Shown: positions 28,552 through 36,656 of the stretch, piece after piece
Numbering within the stretch: the first letter of the stretch is position 1
Layout of the letters: each line of letters starts with the position of its first letter
Assembly: GCF_000277815.2 (NCBI RefSeq)
Contig: NC_018469.1
Span: 62,001-126,000, forward strand
Direction: 5' to 3'
Origin: Encephalitozoon hellem ATCC 50504
Lineage: Eukaryota; Microsporidia; Unikaryonidae
DNA length: 64,000 nt
Notes under the pieces: generated by a model
The model's database searches: none
Told to the model about the DNA's origin: nothing
The model's input: the letters and a program-made list of their open reading frames with translations, nothing else
Translations under genes and position numbers: made by a program

Positions 28552-30051
28552 ATGATGTTGCTTGTGTATCTACTTGGCTGCCTTGCCGAGATAATGGAGC
28601 AGTGCGAGCCTATCAATGAGGGATATGTGCTTACCAAGTACTTTACGCAATGGTGTCCTGCGTGCCAAGGGATAGCACCGATTATTGAAGAGATCAGCAA
28701 CAAGATAGATAGGCACCAGGCAAATCTGAAGATTAGAAGCACCGACTGTGACAAGTGTTCCTGTCCAAACATCAAGGCTTATCCGACGCTTGAGTTGTCG
28801 AAAGATGGGGAAGTCTTGGAAAGGCTGGAGGGAGGACAGGACTATAATGCAATAGTAGAGTTTATTATGAAACACACTGGGATTGAGAGGAGTGTATTTG
28901 ACGGGCACCGTGAGCAGAAGGAGGCGGCAGTTAGGAAGTTGACCAGGAACGACTTCCTGAGTGGGTTTGACGGGCCCCATGTGGTTCTGTTCTATTCCAG
29001 GGAGGATGACAAGTACAGAGAGATATTTAAGGAGCTTGCAAAGATCTATGATGGGAAGCTGAATATCGGAGAGATTGATAGCGCCGAGTCTGCAGAGTTT
29101 GTCAACAGGTATGACATTAGATCTTATCCCTCCATATCTGGAATCTTTAACGGGCTAGTTGTGCCCTTCATTGAGAAGGAGAAGGAGCCCAGTGTGCTCA
29201 GCCTTATTGAATTCTGCGACAAGCTCATTGAGCCATCTTTCAGCAGCTTGTCTCTTGACAAGTTCAATGAGCTAGCGTCGAATCTTGAGCCGGGAGAGCC
29301 CATCTATGTTGTGTTCCACAAGAACGTTGCTCTAGCCAATGCATATTTCCAGAGAATGGCACATATGTACAAGTTTAGGGCCCGTATATATAGATCTGAT
29401 GATCAAGCGTTATTTGAAAAGGCATCCATATTCCCCAAGGCTCTGGGCAGTGGGTCTGATTCGTCCACTAGTCCAAACCATGCGGATGCTGTGATTCTCT
29501 CTGTATACAAGAATGGGATCTTCTATAGATACACAGATACCTTTGGAGACGAGGCAAAGATAACGGACTGGATATTCCATACGCATTACAAGTACTTGAC
29601 AAGAGTCGATAACCACAACTTCTATTCTATATTCCACGGCCTTAAGCCGGTGATGATACTGTTGACAAGAGGAGAAGAGTTTGTAGGAAAGATGAATGAG
29701 TTCAGTGCGGACAGGCATCTGGGCGTTCCATACACAGACATGATATTTGCCACCATGGAAATTGACGAGTATCCCCTGTTCATTCCAACACTGCTCCCAA
29801 AGCTGTCTACACCTGCACTGATTGTGTTTGAGCCCTGGGCAAACCTATTCCGGCATAAGAAAGTCAAGCTTACAGAAGACAACTTCATTTCTGCAGCAAT
29901 GGATACCTACACTTTGTACCAGAAAAACAGCCTTCCCCTTTACCCGCCAAAGTCCCGCAGCCTTCTCAGATATTGTGTGTTTGGTGGATTGGCTCTTGCT
30001 ATTGGGCTATACTGCTCTTCAAAGACAAGCTTTGCAAAGAAGAATAAATAA
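28552..30051 (+). CDS. Membrane-anchored protein disulfide isomerase
   Basis: 499 aa from the double ATG at 28552, which gives a signal peptide (MMLLVYLLGCLAEI). First thioredoxin domain has the active site WCPAC (Cys35, Cys38) and a cis-Pro (AYPTLEL). A second thioredoxin-like region (~140-230, YPSISGIF) lacks CxxC. A C-terminal membrane segment (YCVFGGLALAIGLYC) is followed by a short Lys-rich tail (FAKKNK). This is the layout of membrane PDIs such as yeast Eps1. Earlier in-frame ATGs (28459, 28507) lack any start signal. Confidence 0.8.
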   Translation: MMLLVYLLGCLAEIMEQCEPINEGYVLTKYFTQWCPACQGIAPIIEEISNKIDRHQANLKIRSTDCDKCSCPNIKAYPTLELSKDGEVLERLEGGQDYNAIVEFIMKHTGIERSVFDGHREQKEAAVRKLTRNDFLSGFDGPHVVLFYSREDDKYREIFKELAKIYDGKLNIGEIDSAESAEFVNRYDIRSYPSISGIFNGLVVPFIEKEKEPSVLSLIEFCDKLIEPSFSSLSLDKFNELASNLEPGEPIYVVFHKNVALANAYFQRMAHMYKFRARIYRSDDQALFEKASIFPKALGSGSDSSTSPNHADAVILSVYKNGIFYRYTDTFGDEAKITDWIFHTHYKYLTRVDNHNFYSIFHGLKPVMILLTRGEEFVGKMNEFSADRHLGVPYTDMIFATMEIDEYPLFIPTLLPKLSTPALIVFEPWANLFRHKKVKLTEDNFISAAMDTYTLYQKNSLPLYPPKSRSLLRYCVFGGLALAIGLYCSSKTSFAKKNK

Positions 30052-30107
30052 ATCTCTTTGACATATATTACTTCGGGGAAAAACAAATCGAGAAGTTTGG
30101 GCCATTG

Positions 30108-31376
30108 ATGGAGTTAGTTTACACTATAGGCGACTTGCTGGTCTCCTACTGGAAAGACATTCTGAAGATAATTGTCGAAACGTTTGTTATTTACTTGGTG
30201 GTCAAGTTCAGGTACCGCTCAAGGAAGGATATCATTATCTTCCCGCAAAACGTAATTGATAAGCTAGTGGAGGAGTTTGACCCTGATGACCTGGTGAAGA
30301 ATGTCCCCAGCGATGTGATGCTGCCTTCCATCTACAGGGAAGGGATGTTAGACTTGGCAAACTTCGATGTATTCGAGCTGTCGATGGAGAATAAAGACGA
30401 GGTAATAGAGGTCATAAGAAAGTATGGGGTTGGAACCTGCGGGCCTCGGGGATTCTATGGGACTCTAGACATCCACCTAGATCTCGAGGAAACAATCAGT
30501 AAGGAGCTTGATGTAGAGGCAACCATTGTGTATCCAAACAGCTTCACTGCTGTCTGCAGCATCATTTCGTGTTTTTGCAAGCAGCAGGACATTGTGTTCT
30601 ATCACGAGGATAGCAACGAGGCCATTCTCAGGGGGATCGGCCTTTCAAAGTCAAAGAGCATCGAGTTTGGAAGTGTCTCTGACCTTGAGATAAAGCTCGG
30701 ATACTTTGCAGGGCCAAAGGTTAGGAACTTTGTGATTGTTGAAGGGCTGTCGAGAAACACCGGAAACGTTGTGGACATAAGAACGATGCTAAGGCTCAGA
30801 GATAAGTATAAGTTCAGAATCATTCTGGATGAATCATACTCCATTCCCCTTCTGAACAAAAGGGGCGTGTGTGGAATGAATGGGATAAGCCTTAGGGAGA
30901 TTGATATCGTCATTGGATCTTTGTCTGCAGGGTTTTGCAGCACAGGAGCATTTGCAACGGGAACCTACTACACTGTTGACTATCAGAAGCTGTCTGGGTC
31001 TTCCTATTGTTTTTCTGCATCCATGCCTGGAGGTATGGCCAAGGCCGGCATACTGAATGTCAAGAGGGATTTCGATTACGAAGACTTAAGGGATAAGATA
31101 AGACAGTTCCATGCAAGCTTTGAGTCCAAGACATACGAGATTGTATCTTCTCTTCTGTCACCTGTAATAATTGTGGCAAAGAAGAAAGAAATAAGGAGGC
31201 CGATATCCAGAGAAGTATTACTGAAGGAAGTCCTGGATATAAGAAACGAGCTTTTCGAGAACGGAATCATCATCGGATTCAATCACAATCCATATCCCTC
31301 ACTAAGGGTTTGCCTAAAGGCCAGGATAGCAGAGGAGGAGATTGCAAGACTTGTTGCTTTGCTGAATAAATGGTGA
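30108..31376 (+). CDS. LCB1: Serine palmitoyltransferase subunit LCB1
   Basis: 422 aa from the ATG at 30108 (GGGCCATTGATG). An N-terminal membrane anchor (~15-35) is followed by the alpha-oxoamine synthase fold: YGVGTCGPRGFYGTLDIHLD, a LDESYS segment, and GSLSAGF where a catalytic subunit would have a PLP lysine; its absence is expected of LCB1, which pairs with catalytic LCB2. First step of sphingolipid synthesis in the ER. A likely small activating subunit is encoded at 16.2 kb with nearly the same start context. Confidence 0.92.
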   Translation: MELVYTIGDLLVSYWKDILKIIVETFVIYLVVKFRYRSRKDIIIFPQNVIDKLVEEFDPDDLVKNVPSDVMLPSIYREGMLDLANFDVFELSMENKDEVIEVIRKYGVGTCGPRGFYGTLDIHLDLEETISKELDVEATIVYPNSFTAVCSIISCFCKQQDIVFYHEDSNEAILRGIGLSKSKSIEFGSVSDLEIKLGYFAGPKVRNFVIVEGLSRNTGNVVDIRTMLRLRDKYKFRIILDESYSIPLLNKRGVCGMNGISLREIDIVIGSLSAGFCSTGAFATGTYYTVDYQKLSGSSYCFSASMPGGMAKAGILNVKRDFDYEDLRDKIRQFHASFESKTYEIVSSLLSPVIIVAKKKEIRRPISREVLLKEVLDIRNELFENGIIIGFNHNPYPSLRVCLKARIAEEEIARLVALLNKW

Positions 31377-31412
31377 GCAAGTTTATTTTCTTCTACAGCA
31401 CCAAGAGGCCTG

Positions 31413-31649
31413 TCATTCCATGGCCTTTTTGATGGGGAACTTTACCAAGTCGACGATCTTCAGTGCCTTTGATGCCTTGTCGGATATATCTGTGTCCAGC
31501 AGCATTTCCATCAGCCTTGTGAAAACCGTCATCTGGGAGTGGTCGTATTGATCCAGAATATCGTGCAGGCATGGGTCGATTGCGTGAGAGGCTTCTGTAA
31601 GATTATTGCCGAACACCGAGGCCTTCAGCCTGACCAGACTATTATGCAT
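31413..31649 (-). CDS. Small helical protein, unknown
   Basis: 78 aa from the ATG at 31649 (ATAGCCCTGCAATG). The longer open frame upstream lies inside the start region of CTF4. All-helical composition (HDILDQYDHSQMTVFTRLME). Family not recognised. Divergent from CTF4 by 55 bp. Confidence 0.5.
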   Translation of the reverse strand: MHNSLVRLKASVFGNNLTEASHAIDPCLHDILDQYDHSQMTVFTRLMEMLLDTDISDKASKALKIVDLVKFPIKKAME

Positions 31650-31704
31650 TGCAGGGCTATGTCCGGATGCATTGAACAAATATTTTCGATGGGAAATCCT
31701 TAGA

Positions 31705-33603
31705 ATGGAGATCTGTAGAAACGATGATTTTGTGGTGGTCCTAGAGAAAAACGAGCTGCTCATAGTGGATATTCTGACTCTGTCTGTGTTTCATAGAAGA
31801 GAGTGTGGAGTGGGGTCCGTCGTAGAGTGCTGCAATGAATATGTCTTTGTTAGTGACGGATGCATAGTTGTGGCGCTGTGCCTTCTTAGTCTAAAAGAAA
31901 GGGTGGTGTGTGAGATGAAGACGCCTGTAACGGCCATCTTTCATTTGGACGGATTTGTGTACTGTGGAAGCGAGGAAGGAACAATCCATGTCTATGGAAT
32001 GGCTGTGGCGAGTGATGTGGGAGAGGTAAAGGGTGTCGAATGCTCTCTAGGGTCTGAGCTATCGAACGAGATGTTTGCATCTGAAGACACTCAATGCGGG
32101 TTCAGGTTTGTAAAAAGCATGAAGCACCCTGGTCCTGTGACTCAGATATGCAGTGATGGGACGGAAGTGTTTGTGGCAGACATTCGGAACAAGATAACTG
32201 TGTATCCCTCGAGAAGGACATATGACATCAGAAGTCCAAAGCTTAGATACAAGAACTATATATTTGCAAGTGAAAGGAACATGCTGTACTGCAGAACGCG
32301 GAATGCGTTTGCCACATACATGACGACTGAGAAGCCCATAAGCGACTATGCCTTTAGCATGAAAGGGGGGATTCTGTTTGCACAGTGCAGGGATGGGGTG
32401 CATGTCATTGATTTCAACAGCAGGAAAACCATAAAGAAAATAGATGTGCCGGGAAGATTTGTATATGACGATGACAGAAACAGAGTTGTGTGGTTTGACG
32501 GAAAGAAATTTGCCTCTATTGAGAACATCCTTGAAGGCCTGGATGGAGGAATGGAAGATGTGATGTTTAGAGGAGATGAGCTTGTGGAGAAGAAGGTAAG
32601 GATTGAGGAAGAGGACGAGTGGCCAGCAGAGAGGCACAGGGGAGATGAGGAGAGGAGAAGAACTCCAAAAAGAAAGTACTTCAGGGTTTGTGGAGAGAGT
32701 GGATATGAGTCTAGTGAATGGAGGGGCAATGAAGAAAGAAAAAAGATGGTTGATTCTGATGAGTACTCGGAGGAGCTCGAGCATGAGAGTAAGGCAGTGG
32801 CCAGCATTCCAACACAAAAAGTTGAGACGGAAAGCTTACTGTGCTACAACTCTGAGGGATACATGGTTTGCATTAGAGGTGAAAGCAGCGACAGGGTGGA
32901 GGTCATCTACCACGATGTCTCCCGAAAGAAGATTGAAGTGTCTGGAGTCTGCGGATGTGTGTTAGGGTCCTTTTGCAAAGACAATATTGTGGTTGGGAAC
33001 GGAAAGAAGATATTCTTTTACACCGGGAAATCTCCTATGTGGGAAAAAGAAGTTGAGGCGAAGATGGTGTCTATCTCTGAGAGGATTGTGGTTGTTTTTT
33101 CTAGTGTTCTTCAGGTCTTCAGGCACGACGGAGCCGAGATATTCAACTGCCTTATTCCAGATGTTCATGCAATGTGCTGCCACCTTGAGGTTATCGCTGT
33201 CTTTTGTAGAGAGCTCATCCTGATTGACTTGTTCAAGTCGACTGAAAGGTTCTTTTTACCTTCTCCTGTTGACTTTGCTTGCTTCGATGAGATTGGAAGG
33301 ATTTTCTATAGAATTGATGGAAGGATATACCAAGTGTATAAGGGGCTGCCAGTCAGAGTGTGCGAGGTTCTAACACAACCGTTGGCCATGGTTAGGGGCA
33401 ACGTCATTTCCTTAGGATCCTCACGAAGACTTTTTCCATCTCCTTATGTCGAATACACCAGGTTCGATGTATTTGATCCATTTGGGACTAAGGATAAGGT
33501 AAGCGAGGCTAAAGAAGAGGCTGCACCTAGCAATGAGGGCCAAGGGAACAGGATGACTGAGGGGGGTAAGGTCAAGAGATACAATCCTCTTGAAAATAAA
33601 TGA
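31705..33603 (+). CDS. CTF4: CTF4/AND-1-like replisome adaptor
   Basis: 632 aa from the ATG at 31705 (GGGAAATCCTTAGAATG). N-terminal WD40 propeller (~1-300; GSEEGTIHVYGM, KHPGPVTQICSDGTEVFVAD), an acidic/Arg-rich linker (~330-410), then a SepB/Mcl1-type domain beginning ESLLCYNSEGYMVCIRGESS and VIYHDVSRKK, which matches the Ctf4 signature G-x-VEYHDTSR. Ctf4 trimers tether CMG to Pol alpha; here the C-terminus ends KRYNPLENK, a short replica of the fungal tail. CDC45 is at 25.2 kb. Confidence 0.75.
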   Translation: MEICRNDDFVVVLEKNELLIVDILTLSVFHRRECGVGSVVECCNEYVFVSDGCIVVALCLLSLKERVVCEMKTPVTAIFHLDGFVYCGSEEGTIHVYGMAVASDVGEVKGVECSLGSELSNEMFASEDTQCGFRFVKSMKHPGPVTQICSDGTEVFVADIRNKITVYPSRRTYDIRSPKLRYKNYIFASERNMLYCRTRNAFATYMTTEKPISDYAFSMKGGILFAQCRDGVHVIDFNSRKTIKKIDVPGRFVYDDDRNRVVWFDGKKFASIENILEGLDGGMEDVMFRGDELVEKKVRIEEEDEWPAERHRGDEERRRTPKRKYFRVCGESGYESSEWRGNEERKKMVDSDEYSEELEHESKAVASIPTQKVETESLLCYNSEGYMVCIRGESSDRVEVIYHDVSRKKIEVSGVCGCVLGSFCKDNIVVGNGKKIFFYTGKSPMWEKEVEAKMVSISERIVVVFSSVLQVFRHDGAEIFNCLIPDVHAMCCHLEVIAVFCRELILIDLFKSTERFFLPSPVDFACFDEIGRIFYRIDGRIYQVYKGLPVRVCEVLTQPLAMVRGNVISLGSSRRLFPSPYVEYTRFDVFDPFGTKDKVSEAKEEAAPSNEGQGNRMTEGGKVKRYNPLENK

Positions 33604-33673
33604 GTTCAGTTTTTTAGATGTGATGGAGAAATGGTTTGCTTGTATGTGGGCATGGGTGCATGTGGGCTTGCAA

Positions 33674-33745
33674 GGTGGTATGGTCTAGTGGTATGACGCT
33701 TGCTTAGGGTGCAAGAGGTCTTGGGTTCGAGTCCCAATACCGCCC
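33674..33745 (+). tRNA. tRNA-Pro (anticodon AGG)
   Basis: 72 nt, no intron. Acceptor GGTGGTA pairs with TACCGCC (one G-U). Anticodon stem CTTGC/GCAAG encloses TTAGGGT, giving AGG. T arm CTTGGGTTCGAGTCCCAAT. Followed by TTTT for Pol III termination. Confidence 0.95.
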
Positions 33746-33824
33746 TTTTGCTCTTGCTTTTTCCCCAGAAACTAAAAAAACTAGTACAGAGAACATACAG
33801 CGTTTCCAGAAAATTTCAATCCAT

Positions 33825-34378
33825 TTATTTCTTAACTTCCTTGGACTTCTTGTTGAACTTGTCAGAATAGAATTTCAGCTCATCTCCCTGCAAGACATGT
33901 CCCATCGCTGCTCCAACCTGCCCTGGCCTTGAGGTAATAATTGCATATAAATACCCTTTCTCAAAGCTCTCATGGAGCTCGGGATCAATGTTGTTTTCTG
34001 TAGCCTTAATGTCCTCCTTAAACTCCTCTGCAGAAATCTTGACAACGGAGCTCTTTGTCAATGTATTGGTACGAACAAGGTCATTCGAGCTGGGGTGGTA
34101 CACAACCTGTAGGAGCTTTGCCGGCCTGGTGTTCCCTGTGCTCATAAATCTGAAGTACCCAACATCCAACCTCAGCGCCCTGTGCTTCCTGTTTCCGCCT
34201 CTCACTCTAACGTGCGTGACCTTCCTCTCTCCTATCTTCGTTGCACTTGGCTGCGACCCCGCCCTGTTGTTACGCTTCTTACGGCTAATGACAGCCTTTG
34301 CCCCAGTCTTCCTACGCTTGTGGTCTCCTCGGTGGTTTATTCCTAAAGTTAATCTTCCTTCGAAGCTCACTTACCCAT
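33825..34378 (-). CDS. RPS8: 40S ribosomal protein S8 (eS8), spliced
   Basis: 173 aa after splicing: exon 1 is ATGG (34375-34378), exon 2 is 33825-34342. The result begins MGINHRGDHKRRKTGAK, matching MGISRDNWHKRRKTGGK of other eukaryotes. Body: ATKIGERKVTHVRVRGGNRK, HRALRLDVGYF, SSNDLVRTNTLTKSSVV. Reading through the intron would give an unrelated SFEGRLTL leader. Confidence 0.95.
34343..34374 (-). other. 32-nt spliceosomal intron in RPS8
   Basis: On the coding strand begins GTAAGTGAG and ends GATTAACTTTAG: a full 5' consensus and a branch-like TTAAC six bases from the AG. Splits the second codon, and removal yields the conserved S8 N-terminus. Confidence 0.92.
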
Positions 34379-34382
34379 TTCA

Positions 34383-34396
34383 GGGCAAATTTTTTT
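34383..34396 (-). promoter_or_regulatory. AAATTT/CCC start signal of RPS8
   Basis: AAAAAAATTTGCCC on the coding strand, four bases before the exon-1 ATG. Confidence 0.7.
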
Positions 34397-34432
34397 GCCT
34401 CTCTTTATTATCAAATCCTAGAGTCCATTAAG

Positions 34433-34636
34433 CTATGTAGGGTCCTGCTCGCTTTTCGATGTAAACGTCTCTGCAGTCTTTCTTCCAAGTGCCATAATCC
34501 CATTTCCTGTGCTTACAAGCGCCTCCTTAATAGAGCTCATGTCGACCTTTAACATCTTGTCTCTGTGCAGTCCCTTGATAAATGCAACAAGAGATCCTAC
34601 AAATACGGTCGTTATAAAAACCATCTTCATTGTCAT
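34433..34636 (-). CDS. Small single-pass membrane protein
   Basis: 67 aa from the ATG at 34636 (MTMKMVFITTVFVGSLVAF). One N-terminal membrane segment (~5-21), then a hydrophilic helical tail. The frame is open upstream only to a TTG. CCC lies ~20 nt upstream. Not recognised. Confidence 0.45.
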   Translation of the reverse strand: MTMKMVFITTVFVGSLVAFIKGLHRDKMLKVDMSSIKEALVSTGNGIMALGRKTAETFTSKSEQDPT

Positions 34637-34756
34637 CAAGAAAATATGCTGAGGGCAGATAAGTTCCTCATGCCCAATCACATTATTCAATCTCTTGCAT
34701 TGTGAATGTTTGAAACATGTTTATTAGCTCTCTAGAAAGAAGTCCTATATTTATGC

Positions 34757-35194
34757 ATGGATTTGATGTATCTAGGAGCTGGAGAGTGTATCAGATGTTA
34801 TTGCCAGCTGAGGGGAGAGGACCAGCATATGATGAACTGCAACACATGTGGAAACTGGCTTCACACGGTTTGCTGCGGATTTTTCAGCAACACAGACAAG
34901 AGAATGCCAGGCGGGAGATTCTCTTGCTTCTACTGTTTGGGGCCCATTACAAAGGAAGACAACACAAATGCTCTCTTCAGAAGAATCCTCTCTGTGGTTT
35001 ATACCGAAGGCCTTAGAAGCAAAGCATGGCTTTCCACCAGGCTGGGAATTACGGAATGGCAGTCTACAAAGCAAACAAGAAGGCTGGCAAGCGAAGGATT
35101 CGTCAAGGTGATAGGTAGACACAGGGCCATATCTTATGTGGTCGTGAAGACCCAGGAAACAAAGGATAAGATCAAGAGGTACTTTGGCGCTTAA
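34757..35194 (+). CDS. PHD-finger plus winged-helix protein, HOP1-like C-terminal module
   Basis: 145 aa. A PHD zinc finger (CIRCYCQL ... MNCNTCGNWLHTVCCGF ... FSCFYC, a C4-H-C3 pattern) is followed by a winged-helix-like segment (LFRRILSVVYTEGLRSKAWL ... RRLASEGFVKV). The same PHD-wHTH pairing is found downstream of the HORMA domain in Hop1-type meiotic axis proteins; the HORMA domain is absent here. It could equally be a general chromatin reader. Confidence 0.6.
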   Translation: MDLMYLGAGECIRCYCQLRGEDQHMMNCNTCGNWLHTVCCGFFSNTDKRMPGGRFSCFYCLGPITKEDNTNALFRRILSVVYTEGLRSKAWLSTRLGITEWQSTKQTRRLASEGFVKVIGRHRAISYVVVKTQETKDKIKRYFGA

Positions 35195-35236
35195 ACAAAG
35201 ACAGACTGTAAGAACTATAGCAGAATAAAAAATGGT

Positions 35237-35578
35237 TTATATCTCATCGGCTTCCACCTTGTAGAGCTTGATAAACACATAGGTTCCAAGCATCTTTGGA
35301 TCCAGGTTCCTTGTAAATCTAGCACGGACAGCTCCAGAATTCCCATGTATCCTGGTAACTACCCCATGGACAACACGTGCTTCTCCCTTTTTGTTCTTCT
35401 TGTAGCAAACAACACCATTTCCTACATAGTCACTTGCCTCGCCCTTGCTCGTCACATTGTTAATCTTCAGCAGGGCATACCTTGGATGGAGTCTCCTCTG
35501 TCCTCTCTTGAAAGAAACAAAGGTTGCTGGGATTGTTGTACGGCTCAGCACCTCTTCGCTCATTACTGCTCCCGACAT
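35237..35578 (-). CDS. RPL35A: 60S ribosomal protein L35A (eL33)
   Basis: 113 aa. FVSFKRGQRRLHPRYALLKI, ASDYVGNGVVCYKKNKK, GVVTRIHGNSGAVRARF and NLDPKMLGTYVFIKLY are diagnostic. Full family length. Confidence 0.96.
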   Translation of the reverse strand: MSGAVMSEEVLSRTTIPATFVSFKRGQRRLHPRYALLKINNVTSKGEASDYVGNGVVCYKKNKKGEARVVHGVVTRIHGNSGAVRARFTRNLDPKMLGTYVFIKLYKVEADEI

Positions 35579-35583
35579 AACGA

Positions 35584-35598
35584 GGGATCAAAATTTTT
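35584..35598 (-). promoter_or_regulatory. AAATTT/CCC start signal of RPL35A
   Basis: AAAAATTTTGATCCC on the coding strand, just upstream of the ATG. Confidence 0.7.
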
Positions 35599-35613
35599 GT
35601 TTTCAAATGATTG

Positions 35614-35943
35614 CTAGGGAGAAAAATGATTTGTGATCGAGTATAGATTGCACACAAGGCCCTTGCATTCTGGGCTCTTCCCAGGCACATACTTCTTCCT
35701 TATCTCCTCAAGGGCAGTCTTGAAGATCTTTGGGCTCACTTCCTTTGGAAGGTCCTTCTTGGAAAACTTGATCTTCGTGAAGTTGTAGAAGAACGCATGC
35801 TCGTACACCATTAGCATGTTGTCATCAATGTACTCTAGCGTGTCTATGTTTCCGGCCTTGTACTTGTTGTATTCCTTTCTTATTCTTTCATGGTCGCATA
35901 TAAGGTACTTTGCGGAGAGGTCTTTGATGTAGTCCTTTTTCAT
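35614..35943 (-). CDS. Hypothetical protein
   Basis: 109 aa, Lys/Tyr-rich and probably globular (NIDTLEYIDDNMLMVYEHAF; EEIRKKYVPGKSPECKGLVC). No signal peptide or membrane segment. Sits between RPL35A (same strand) and MAD1 (divergent, 58 bp). Not recognised. Confidence 0.55.
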   Translation of the reverse strand: MKKDYIKDLSAKYLICDHERIRKEYNKYKAGNIDTLEYIDDNMLMVYEHAFFYNFTKIKFSKKDLPKEVSPKIFKTALEEIRKKYVPGKSPECKGLVCNLYSITNHFSP

Positions 35944-36001
35944 TCGAATCGAATAAACGGTTACTGCTGTTGAATTGTTGCTACCTGGAAAAGCCCCTGG
36001 A

Positions 36002-36598
36002 ATGGAAGAGCTTTACAGAAAGTTTGCAGAGACTCTGAAAGAAAACACGGCGCTAAGACATCAGATAATAGACCTCCAGTCTGCCCTTGCAGCGAAGGAG
36101 CAGGAGCTGTCTATGGCTAGGGAGTCCTCTGGGGCAAGCCAGTACTTGAAGAAGATAGAATCTCTAGAGCAGGAAAACAAAAGATTGAGAAGTATAGCGG
36201 GGAAGGACGACCATAAGAGCCACGAAGAGGAAAACTTGAATCCAAAGGTCTCCGTGGGTAGGGAAAAAGCCGAAGGAAGCATCCAGGCAGGTGGAGAAAG
36301 AAGCCCTAACGATGAGCTCCGCCAATATCTTAGGACAATAAGAGAGTACGTCACAGGACTGACAGGATACAAGATGGAGTTCAGAGATGGAGAAATCGTC
36401 TTCCATTCCCTCTATGCCTTTGACAGCGAGGATGTCTTCATCTTCCGCTATAAATCAGGGAGCATGGAGCTAGTCAATAATGAATTTGCTGCCTCTTGGG
36501 CCTCAGAAATCCAAAACTATCTGATTGCAGGAAAGTCGATTCCTGCATTTCTAGCAGCAGTCACCTTGGAGCTCTTCAACAAGAAGACGTTTGGATAG
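36002..36598 (+). CDS. MAD1: Spindle checkpoint protein MAD1, shortened
   Basis: 198 aa from the ATG at 36002 (AAGCCCCTGGAATG). N-terminal coiled coil (~5-65), then the Mad1 C-terminal RWD-type domain: REYVTGLTGYKMEFRDGEIV, FHSLYAFDSEDVFIF and SIPAFLAAVTLELFNKKTF, very close to the Mad1 ending. Yeast Mad1 is 749 aa, so most of the coiled coil is lost. No obvious Mad2-interaction motif could be picked out by eye. Confidence 0.85.
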   Translation: MEELYRKFAETLKENTALRHQIIDLQSALAAKEQELSMARESSGASQYLKKIESLEQENKRLRSIAGKDDHKSHEEENLNPKVSVGREKAEGSIQAGGERSPNDELRQYLRTIREYVTGLTGYKMEFRDGEIVFHSLYAFDSEDVFIFRYKSGSMELVNNEFAASWASEIQNYLIAGKSIPAFLAAVTLELFNKKTFG

Positions 36599-36656
36599 AA
36601 ATCTCATAATGTCTTTTAATTCAAATAAATCCTTGCCATCAAGGCTTCCATCCAGG

